NCBI RefSeq assembly: GCF_000716715.1
Contig: NZ_JNYJ01000038.1
Location: 186,001 to 250,000, forward strand
Reading direction: 5' to 3'
Length of the DNA: 64,000 nt
DNA from: Dactylosporangium aurantiacum
GTDB lineage: Bacteria; Actinomycetota; Actinomycetes; Mycobacteriales; Micromonosporaceae
Shown: one piece after another, positions 51,893 through 64,000 of the stretch
Position numbering within the stretch: the first letter of the stretch is position 1
Layout of the letters: every line of letters begins with the position of its first letter
Position numbers and translations under genes: made by a program
Notes under the pieces: generated by a model
The model's database searches: none
Seen by the model: the letters and a program-made list of their open reading frames with translations, nothing else
What the model was told of the DNA's origin: nothing

Positions 51893-53272
51893 TCACCGGG
51901 GCCGGCGCACGGCCAGGGTCGCGGCGGCGGCCAGCAGCGACGCGACGCACAGCGTGGCGTCGGTGACCGCGGCCGCCGACGGTGCCGGCGCGAGCGAAAG
52001 GTACACCGTGCCGAAGGTGGCCACGCCGAGGACGGCGGCGAGCTGGGTGACGGTGGCGACCACGCCGCTGGCGTCGGCGGCGACCGCGGGCGGGACGTGG
52101 GCCAGGGCGACGCCGATGAGCGGGCTGAACGCGGCGCCCAGCGCCAGGCCGTACACCGCGCTCGCGGCCAGGTACGCCGGGCCCAGCGGCCGGTCGTCCC
52201 GGATCGTCCACGCCATGAGGGCGTAGCCGGCGGTGACGACGAGCAGGGCGGCCGGGATGACCCGGCGGTGCCAGTGCGCGGGCAGGCGGCGCCAGTTGAG
52301 GCTGCTCACGGCGAAGCCGACCGCGGCCGGCACCAGCACCAGGCCGGCCCGGGCCGGGCTGTAGCCGAGGTCGCGCTGGGTGTGTAGGCCGAGCGTGAAC
52401 AGGAACCCGGCGTAGGAGGCCATCACGGCCAGGATCGCCAGGCAGGCGGGGACCAGCCCCGGCGAGCGCAGCACCAGGCCCGAGATGAGCGGCGCCGGGC
52501 CGCGCCGCTGCACCGCGGCGAAGGCGCCGAAGAGCGCGCCGGCCGCGGCGAGGCTCGCCCAGGTCCACCACGGCCAGCCCGCCTCGTGCCCCAGGACCAG
52601 CGGCAGGACCAGCGCCAGCACCGCGGCGGCGAGGGTGGCCACGCCGAGCGGGTCCAGGGTGCGGGCCCGCGAGCCACGGTCGGCGGGCAGGTGCCGGCGG
52701 CCGAGCAGCAGCAGGGCCAGCCCGACCGGGACGTTGACCAGGAAGACCGGCCGCCAGCCGGTGCCTAGCAGGTCCGCGTCGGTGAGGAAGCCGCCGAGGG
52801 CCTGCCCGGCGACGGCCGCGCCGGCGAGGACCGCGCCGTAGAGGCCCAGCGCCCGGGTGCGGGCCGGGCCGGTGAAGGCCCGCTGGATGATGCTGAACAC
52901 CTGCGGCACCATCAGGGCCGCGCCGGCGCCCTGCAGCAGGCGGCAGGCGATCAGCGCGCCGGTCGACGGGGCGAGCCCGCACAGCAGGGACGCGGCGGTG
53001 AACGCGGCCAGCCCCGCCTGGAACGCGCGGCCGTGGCCGTGCCGGTCGCCGAGGCGGGCGCCGGTGACGAGCAGCACGGCGTACGAGATGGCGTAGCCGG
53101 CGACGACGAGCTGCAGGCCGGCCCCGGTCGCGTGCAGGTCGACGCGGATCGACGGCACCGCGACGTTGACGATCGAGACGTCGAGCACGGCCATGAACTG
53201 GCCGCCGAGGACGGTCGCCAGCAGCGCGCCGCCGGCCCGTGCGACCGGCGGCCGGTCAGTCAGAACGGTCAT
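51893..53272 (-). CDS. DHA2-family MFS drug exporter
   Basis: A 459-residue proton-driven exporter with about fourteen membrane helices, of the EmrB/QacA type. It has the family's FMAVLDVSIVNVAVPSI in helix 1, GARLGDRHGHGR between helices 2 and 3, and motif C in LYGAVLAGAAVAGQALGG. It diverges from an XRE regulator that probably controls it. Start ATG 53272 (MTVLTDRPPVA); ATG 53320 would add 16 residues. Confidence 0.9.
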   Translation of the reverse strand: MTVLTDRPPVARAGGALLATVLGGQFMAVLDVSIVNVAVPSIRVDLHATGAGLQLVVAGYAISYAVLLVTGARLGDRHGHGRAFQAGLAAFTAASLLCGLAPSTGALIACRLLQGAGAALMVPQVFSIIQRAFTGPARTRALGLYGAVLAGAAVAGQALGGFLTDADLLGTGWRPVFLVNVPVGLALLLLGRRHLPADRGSRARTLDPLGVATLAAAVLALVLPLVLGHEAGWPWWTWASLAAAGALFGAFAAVQRRGPAPLISGLVLRSPGLVPACLAILAVMASYAGFLFTLGLHTQRDLGYSPARAGLVLVPAAVGFAVSSLNWRRLPAHWHRRVIPAALLVVTAGYALMAWTIRDDRPLGPAYLAASAVYGLALGAAFSPLIGVALAHVPPAVAADASGVVATVTQLAAVLGVATFGTVYLSLAPAPSAAAVTDATLCVASLLAAAATLAVRRPR

Positions 53273-53365
53273 GTCCGCAGCCTGCGCGGGCGCCGGCACC
53301 GGTAACGAGAGCCCGCTCATCCTGGTACCGGCAGCACCTGGCAGCACCGGCGCGGCGGCGCGACG

Positions 53366-54235
53366 ATGGAGGGCGTGACCGCGACGTCCCGGGCCGAGCT
53401 GGCCGCCTTCCTGCGCTCCCGCCGGGCCCGGATCACCCCCGCGGACGTCGGCCTGCCGCCCGGGTTCCGGCGCCGGACGCCCGGGTTGCGGCGGGAGGAG
53501 CTGGCGCAGCTCGCCGGGGTCGGCGTCACCTGGTACACGTGGCTGGAGCAGGGCCGGGCGATCAACGCGAGCGTCCAGGTGCTCGACGCGATCGCCCGCA
53601 CGCTGCGGCTCGACGAGGCCGAGCGGGAGCATTTGTACCGGCTCGCCGACGTCCCGGCCTTCACGCCCCAGCCGGCCGCCTGCCCGCTCGAACCGCAGAT
53701 CCAGCTGATCCTGGACGGCCTGGCGCTGCCGGCGTGCGTGTACAACGGCCGCTACGACCTGCTCGCCTGGAACGCGCCCTACGCCCGGCTCTTCGCCGAC
53801 CTGGTGCGCCGCACGGGCCGCGAGCGCAACGCGCTCTGGCACCTCTTCGTCACCCCCGAGTGCTGCATGCCGTTCGTCAATCTCGCCGAGGAGCTGCCGC
53901 TGATGGTGGCCACGATGCGGGCCACGTTCGCCCGGCACCTCGGCGAGCCGGCGTGGGAGGGGTTCGTGCGCGACCTGTCCGCGGCCAGCCCCGCGTTCGC
54001 CGCGGCGTGGCAGTCGCACGACGTGGCGGTGCCCGGCAGCCGGTTGAAGATCTTCCGCCACGGGACCCTCGGCGACCTGCGGCTGGCCACGCAGAGCATG
54101 CAGCTCGCGGGCACCCCGGAGGCCCGGATGATCGTCTACGCCCCGGGCGACGCGGCCACGGCGGCGGCGCTGCGGCGGCTCGAGGCGGCCGGGACGGGGT
54201 TCGCGGGCTGCACCAATCACCGCGAACCCGCCTGA
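53366..54235 (+). CDS. XRE-family regulator with MmyB-like ligand domain
   Basis: A 289-residue regulator. The N-terminal helix-turn-helix (RTPGLRREELAQLAGVGVTWYTWLEQGR) is followed by a C-terminal MmyB-like domain (PACVYNGRYDLLAWNAPYARLFADL) that in relatives binds a fatty acid or similar hydrophobic ligand. Such proteins usually sit next to a short-chain dehydrogenase or exporter that they regulate; here the divergent neighbour is the DHA2 exporter. Start ATG 53366. Confidence 0.9.
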   Translation: MEGVTATSRAELAAFLRSRRARITPADVGLPPGFRRRTPGLRREELAQLAGVGVTWYTWLEQGRAINASVQVLDAIARTLRLDEAEREHLYRLADVPAFTPQPAACPLEPQIQLILDGLALPACVYNGRYDLLAWNAPYARLFADLVRRTGRERNALWHLFVTPECCMPFVNLAEELPLMVATMRATFARHLGEPAWEGFVRDLSAASPAFAAAWQSHDVAVPGSRLKIFRHGTLGDLRLATQSMQLAGTPEARMIVYAPGDAATAAALRRLEAAGTGFAGCTNHREPA

Positions 54236-54304
54236 GCCGGACACGGCTCTTTACCGGGACTGCCAGCGCGGTTAGTTTGTTAGGTAACACAACGAACCAC
54301 GCAC

Positions 54305-54340
54305 GGACCGGTTGACTCCTCGGCGGGAGAAGACCGGTCC
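54305..54340 (+). promoter_or_regulatory. Hairpin in the leader of the giant secreted protein gene
   Basis: Outer arms GGACCGGT and ACCGGTCC (8 bp) with an inner CTCC/GGAG pairing and a T-run following at 54341-54343. It lies about 70 bases before the start, so it may be an attenuator or a leader structure. Upstream, GTTAGTTTGTTAGGTAAC (54271-54288) is AT-rich and contains direct TTAG repeats, a possible operator or promoter. Confidence 0.5.
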
Positions 54341-54409
54341 TTTCCGCACAGCGTCTTTCGGCGAGCCGCTGCGCGCAGCGTCCTGTGTCCACCCCGCACA
54401 AGGAGCTCC

Positions 54410-60216
<5,807 letters not shown>

Positions 60217-60220
<4 letters not shown>

Positions 60221-60693
60221 AGTTTCTCGTCGCGATCCTGGCATTCACGATGCTGGGGCTCGCCCCCGGCGACCTCACCCTTGAGGTCGCCGGGGACGGC
60301 GCCGAGGGGGTGACCGTCCGCGCGTTCGGCGCGGACGGCCGCCCCGCCGAGGGCGACCTCCGGCTGGTGCTGACCGCCACGGCGGAAGGCGGCCGGACGG
60401 TCGGTCCCCTGCAGCTCAACCCCGCGGCGGAGGGCCGTGGCTTCTACACCTCGGGCCCGGTCCTCGCACCGGGCACGTGGACCGTCGTGGTCGCCGGTCC
60501 GGGTGCGGACCCGGTCAAGGCCACGTCGGTGGTGGAGGCCAGGGCCGCGCAGTCACCGCCGCCGCCCGTGTCCAGATCGGCGCCGCCGGCGCCGCGGTCC
60601 TCCTCGCACCTGTGGTGGTGGGGGCTCGCCGCGGCGGTCGCGGCGGGCGCGTTCGCGGTCACCGCGGTCGTGCGGCTGCGCCGCACCCGCTGA
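60217..60693 (+). CDS. Small exported membrane-anchored protein
   Basis: A 158-residue protein with a signal peptide (KFLVAILAFTMLGLAPG), an Ig-like domain (LTLEVAGDGAEGVTVRAFGADGRPAEGDLRLVLTATAEGG), a Pro/Ser linker and a C-terminal membrane helix (LWWWGLAAAVAAGAFAVTAVV) with a basic tail RLRRTR. It has no LPXTG signal. Its GTG overlaps the TGA of the giant gene by four bases (GTGA), so the two are made together; it may dock the large protein at the membrane. The 3' part lies opposite the end of the EamA gene. Confidence 0.82.
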
Positions 60694-61661
60694 CCCGCGC
60701 CGGTGGCCGGTGCGGTGCGGTCGTCCCGCACCAGCCGGCCTCCGGTGGCGGCCGGTGCGGTGCGGTCCTGCCGCACCCGCCGGCCCTCGGCGAAGGTCAA
60801 CATCAGCACGGAGAGCAACAGCAGTCCCGCGCCGGCCGCTGACCACCCGGTCAGCGGCTCGTGCAGGACCACGACGCCGAGGGCGACCGCGGCGACCGGT
60901 TCGACCAGGGCCACGACCGCCGCGGTCGTGGCCCTGACCACGGTGAGGCCGGCGAAGAACAGCGCGTAGGCCAGGGCGGTCGGCACCGCGCCGAGGAACG
61001 CCAGCAGCCCGATCGTCTCGCCGGCGCCGCCCCGGGTGGGCAGCAGCCCCTCGGCCAGGGCGAGCGGCAGCAGGGCCACGGAACCGACCGCGAAACCGCC
61101 GAGCGCCGAGTCGTACGGGTCGTCCGTCGCGGCCCGGTTGAGCAGCGTGACGGCGGCGTACCCGGCCGCGGACACCAGTGCCACGGCGAGCCCCTGCAGC
61201 GGGCTGCGGCCCCCGCCGGACGCCCCCGTCAGCAGCACCAGACCGGCCAGCGACACCGCCATGATCGCGGCGCCGGCGCGGCCGAGCCGCTCACCGAGGA
61301 AGAGCCGCGCGCCGAGGGCGACCAGCACCGGCCCGGACCCGAGGACCACGACCGTGGCGACGGCGACGCCGGCCAGGTCGATCGCCACGTAGTAGGTCGT
61401 CTGGTAGAGCGCCATGCCCAGGCCGTTGAGCACCAGCCGGCCCCAGCCGCGCGGGGTGTCACCGTCCCGCCTGCCGAGCGGGCGCAGGGCCACGAGCAGC
61501 AGCAGGCCGCCGAGGTACCGCCAGAACGTGACCGCGACCGGGCCCAGGCCGCTGTGGTCGTACAGGACGGCCGCGACGAACCCTCCGACGCCCCACGCGA
61601 CGGCCGCGAACGCGATGAAGCACAACCCCCGCCCGACGGACAGGATTGCATTATGTCCCAT
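60444..61661 (-). CDS. EamA-family (DMT) transporter with extended C-terminus
   Basis: A 405-residue drug/metabolite transporter. The first about 295 residues are a normal ten-helix EamA pair (FIAFAAVAWGVGGFVAAVLYDHSGLGPVAVTFWRYL; second copy from ATDDPYDSALGGF...ALVEPVAAVALGVVVLHEPLTGW). The last 110 residues are extra, Arg/Thr-rich and include a 15-residue repeat (RVRQDRTAPAATGG and RLVRDDRTAPATGAG). This extension runs opposite the small anchored protein for 250 bases. The gene might really end earlier in evolution and have lost its stop; the extension's function is unknown. Confidence 0.85.
   Translation of the reverse strand: MGHNAILSVGRGLCFIAFAAVAWGVGGFVAAVLYDHSGLGPVAVTFWRYLGGLLLLVALRPLGRRDGDTPRGWGRLVLNGLGMALYQTTYYVAIDLAGVAVATVVVLGSGPVLVALGARLFLGERLGRAGAAIMAVSLAGLVLLTGASGGGRSPLQGLAVALVSAAGYAAVTLLNRAATDDPYDSALGGFAVGSVALLPLALAEGLLPTRGGAGETIGLLAFLGAVPTALAYALFFAGLTVVRATTAAVVALVEPVAAVALGVVVLHEPLTGWSAAGAGLLLLSVLMLTFAEGRRVRQDRTAPAATGGRLVRDDRTAPATGAGQRVRRSRTTAVTANAPAATAAASPHHHRCEEDRGAGGADLDTGGGGDCAALASTTDVALTGSAPGPATTTVHVPGARTGPEV
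60671..60786. repeat. 45-bp tandem repeat in the EamA C-terminal extension
   Basis: Two and a half units starting with TGCGGTGCGGTC (60711-60755, 60756-60786, plus a diverged copy before 60711). The period of 45 keeps the frame of the minus-strand protein and encodes the Arg/Thr/Ala repeat; it ends at the stop of the plus-strand gene. Confidence 0.75.
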
Positions 61662-62061
61662 TTGTACTTGACTCCCGAATTGTCGTGAGAATAGACACCT
61701 TCACGAAACGCGGGCAGCCGTCATCGCCCCGGGACGTTGACCGGGGATTGTTTCGTTCGCCTGCCCGCTAGCGGATGGGCGGCGAAAGCACGACACGCAA
61801 GCACATGGAGCGCACGCTAGCGATCCCCCGGCGGCGGGACACCTGAATTGCCGTTCACGATCACGTTCTGGTGACAGATACCGGCGGGGCTCGTGATGAT
61901 CATCACCGTTTGAGGCGACGTCACCCCAGCTGACCGGCGCTTTTCCGAGTGGCCGCGACAATCCGTGTCCGGCTTTTCATCGAATTGTCACCCTTCGATG
62001 GGACCCGGGTTTGGCGCATCGCCATTACGCTGTAGCGACACGCACAGCCGGAGGTCGCGCC
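61662..62061. other. Divergent intergenic region
   Basis: About 400 bases between the EamA start and the coiled-coil protein start. A minus-strand frame of 86 codons (61701-61961) lacks a ribosome site and motifs and is rejected. The region is less GC-rich than average (for example CGAATTGTCGTGAGAATAGACACC and ATTGTCACCCTTCGATGGG) and must hold two promoters. No RNA element is recognisable. Confidence 0.45.
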
Positions 62062-63060
62062 GTGGCTCTTTCCGCACCCGACACGCTGGGTTCACCCGCG
62101 GAGGACGGCCTGCCCTGGACCCTCGACGGCGGCCGGGGCATCCTGGGTCTCGACCCCGTCACCGGCGCGCTCGTGCTGTGGGCCGCACTGATGGGCGTCA
62201 TCGTCCTGTTCATCATCTTCGCCGCGATCCTGTCCCGCTGGAGCCTGCACCGCATCAACCGGGCCGAGCATCGCGCCGAGGTCGCCGAGGCCGACGCCAG
62301 CCTCAGCCCCGCCGAGCGGGCCCGCCTGCGCGTCGAGGCCGGCGAGCTGATCCGCCAGGCCGCCGCGACCGCCGCCGCCGCCAAGCGCGCCGAGCTGGAG
62401 GTCGTCGAGGCCCAGGCCCGCGCCCTCGCCGCGCAGCAGGCCCGCGAGGTCGCCTGGGCCACGTTCGACGTCGCCCAGAAGGCCTACGAGGAGGCCCTGC
62501 GCGCCGCCTCCGCCATCGACCCGGACGCCCCGACCGACGCGGAGGAGGACGACAAGCGCGAGATCTCCCGGGCCGCCCTGGCCGCCTTCAAGCGCGGCGA
62601 CATCACCGTCGACGCCCTCGAGTCGGTCTTCCGCGGCGCCTCCGGCTGGGACCCGCTGCACGAGCTGCAGGCCCGCGAGATCGAGCTGCGCCGCTCCGCC
62701 GAGAGCCGGGCCCGCCGCCTGTACGACGCCGCCGCGGCGGCCGAGCGCGCCGCCGTCAAGGCCGCCGACGTGGCGGTCGTCGCCGCGCACGCCCTGGTCC
62801 AGGAGGCCGCGGAGGTCGCCGCCGAGGCCGCCGACCTGCGCAACACCCTCGACGCCGCCCGCCAGTCGGCGATCGTCGCCTCCACGATCACCCGCAAGAA
62901 GCGCCGCGTGCCGCAGCAGCGCACGAAGAACACCCGCGCCGCCGAGCCCCGCGCCGCCGTGGACACGACCGTCACGGTCCCCTCGGACCCGGACCGCACC
63001 CAGGACCTCCGCGGCGCCCTCGACGCCATGCCGGTCACCCCGCTCACCGAGGCCGCCTGA
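62062..63060 (+). CDS. Membrane-anchored coiled-coil protein of unknown function
   Basis: A 332-residue protein with one membrane helix (about 36-60, ALVLWAALMGVIVLFIIFAAILS) and then a long, Ala/Glu/Arg-rich helical region (about 65-280) that should form coiled coils on the cytoplasmic side. The tail is Pro/Thr-rich. GTG 62062 has a perfect GGAGGT site at 62050-62055. No catalytic motif is seen; a structural or scaffold role is an inference from shape only. Confidence 0.75.
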   Translation: MALSAPDTLGSPAEDGLPWTLDGGRGILGLDPVTGALVLWAALMGVIVLFIIFAAILSRWSLHRINRAEHRAEVAEADASLSPAERARLRVEAGELIRQAAATAAAAKRAELEVVEAQARALAAQQAREVAWATFDVAQKAYEEALRAASAIDPDAPTDAEEDDKREISRAALAAFKRGDITVDALESVFRGASGWDPLHELQAREIELRRSAESRARRLYDAAAAAERAAVKAADVAVVAAHALVQEAAEVAAEAADLRNTLDAARQSAIVASTITRKKRRVPQQRTKNTRAAEPRAAVDTTVTVPSDPDRTQDLRGALDAMPVTPLTEAA

Positions 63061-63118
63061 TCCGACCCCCCGCGCGCGGCGGGCGGCATCGCGGCGCCAC
63101 CGGGCGGGACCGTCGCGG

Positions 63119-64000
63119 TCAGTAGGCCTGGACGGTCCACTTCTGGTTCGGGGCGGCGGTGCAGTCCCAGATGATGACCGGGCTGCCGGCGCCGGTGGCG
63201 CCGTTCTGGACGTCGAGGCACCGCTTGGAGTTCACGTTCTGCAGGGTGCCGTCGCCGCGCAGCGTCCAGCGCTGGGCGGGGGTGCCGTTGCAGGTGAAGA
63301 GGCGCACCGGGGTCTGGTTGGCGGTGCCGGCGTTCTGCACGTCGAGGCAGCCGCCGTCGGCGCGGACGGTGCCGTCGGCCTGGAACGCCCAGCGCTGGTT
63401 GGAGCGGCCCGTGCCGCGGGGGTCGCAGTTGTCGATGACGGCACGGTTGGCCTCGCCGGCGCGGTACTCCAGGCACTTGCTCGAGCCGACGCCGCGCAGC
63501 TGGCCGCTGAGCCCGGGCGGCGGCGCCGGGGAGCTGGCGGACTTCGACGGGGACGCCGAGGCGCTCGGCGGCGGGGCGGCCGGAGCCGAGGACCTCGACC
63601 GGCTCGGCGACGCGCTCGCCGAGGCCGCGCCGCCGGACGGTGACGGCGAGCCGGCGTCCCTGGTCAGCTCGGGCAGGCCGTTCACCCCGGGGAACCGCTG
63701 CGGGCTGGCGTCCGCGGACGCCGGGGCCGGCGTGCTGCCGGTGCTGCGGACCAGCTGGAGGACGACGGCGCCGGTGACGAGCAGGATCAGCACGGCCACG
63801 GCGACCGCGCCGACCGGGTAGCGGCGCCACGCGGCGGCCCGGCGCCGGGCGCCGCGGTAGTCGGGGCCGTCCTCGTCGACGGGGTCGTCGGTGACGATGG
63901 CGACGGCCGGCGGCACGTAGTCGGCGACGGTCGGCGAGTCGTCGGCGGCCACCACGACCTGCGCCACCCCGACCGGCTGCGCCACCCCGACCGGCTGCGG
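63119..64000 (-). CDS. Ricin-type lectin-domain membrane protein (5' end beyond window)
   Basis: A type II-like protein: a short cytoplasmic part, one membrane helix (AVAVAVLILLVTGAVVLQLV), a Ser/Ala/Pro-rich linker and a C-terminal ricin B-type beta-trefoil with repeated QxW motifs (SNQRWAFQADG, AQRWTLRGDG and PNQKWTVQAY). It should bind galactose-type or similar glycans outside the cell. The frame stays open to the window edge, where PVGVAQ units repeat, so the true start is probably further out; GTG 63985 would be an internal candidate. Confidence 0.88.
   Translation of the reverse strand, partial: PQPVGVAQPVGVAQVVVAADDSPTVADYVPPAVAIVTDDPVDEDGPDYRGARRRAAAWRRYPVGAVAVAVLILLVTGAVVLQLVRSTGSTPAPASADASPQRFPGVNGLPELTRDAGSPSPSGGAASASASPSRSRSSAPAAPPPSASASPSKSASSPAPPPGLSGQLRGVGSSKCLEYRAGEANRAVIDNCDPRGTGRSNQRWAFQADGTVRADGGCLDVQNAGTANQTPVRLFTCNGTPAQRWTLRGDGTLQNVNSKRCLDVQNGATGAGSPVIIWDCTAAPNQKWTVQAY

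Noticed and set aside
61701..61961. Minus-strand frame of 86 codons upstream of the EamA gene
   Set aside because: No ribosome site, no recognisable motif, and it fills a region that must hold two divergent promoters.

Overview
The window is a very GC-rich, densely packed actinobacterial chromosome segment. Gene content and style (WhiB-family regulator beside a PASTA-bearing PonA2, GpgS, Cdc48-like AAA ATPase, UdgX, DUF3263, DUF4031, secreted ricin-lectin and LPLVGGL-type proteins) point to the Micromonosporales (Actinoplanes-like). That placement is an inference from gene content, not from a marker tree. There is no rRNA, phage, insertion sequence or CRISPR array, so this looks like core chromosome with a few accessory patches.

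Layout. 1-5.9 kb: a WblA/WhiB4-type iron-sulfur regulator (cut by the window edge), divergent ponA2, a YqeY protein, a membrane-anchored metallophosphoesterase with a coupled alpha/beta hydrolase, and tRNA-Pro(CGG). The whiB4-ponA2-phosphoesterase order is the one known from mycobacteria. 5.9-11.6 kb: the wreck of a TerD-family stress gene, a diguanylate cyclase fused to a STAND-type ATPase/TPR protein, an HD hydrolase, then bacterioferritin and its ferredoxin under a DtxR/IdeR box. 11.6-19.9 kb: glycolate/lactate oxidase, the uracil-DNA crosslinking enzyme UdgX, GlpD, an SRPBCC/CrtI-like pair and a polytopic membrane subtilase. 19.9-25.7 kb: a 30-bp tandem-repeat tract, a double GNAT protein, an M19 dipeptidase, groEL2 behind two CIRCE operators, and a cold-shock protein.

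25.9-34 kb: PaaN-type aldehyde dehydrogenase, an MFS exporter with a divergent winged-helix regulator, an MshD-like GNAT protein, threonine synthase behind a SAM-I riboswitch, and GpgS. 33.4-40.5 kb: an operon for an ABC exporter whose ATPase is fused to an extracytoplasmic hydrolase, a Cdc48-like AAA protein and a DUF3263 protein. 40.6-46.4 kb: a DeoR-type regulator divergent from a ROK kinase-NagA pair (amino-sugar use), a lactonase-like propeller, a fatty-acid desaturase and a DUF1684 protein. 46.4-64 kb: envelope and secreted functions: LPLVGGL-rich secreted protein, RCK-pore-RCK protein without a potassium filter, secreted trypsin-like protease, PAP2 phosphatase, DHA2 exporter with an XRE/MmyB regulator, a 1936-residue ThuA/sugar-dehydrogenase/PKD/CBM protein coupled to a small membrane-anchored protein, an EamA transporter, a coiled-coil membrane protein and a ricin-lectin protein that runs off the edge.

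The most noteworthy items are the GGDEF-STAND-TPR fusion, the SAM-I riboswitch in front of threonine synthase, the hydrolase-ABC fusion, the membrane subtilase, the filter-less RCK channel, the decayed TerD gene and the unexplained 30-bp repeat tract. Tail-to-tail gene overlaps are frequent. All calls come from reading the sequence; no database search was run.
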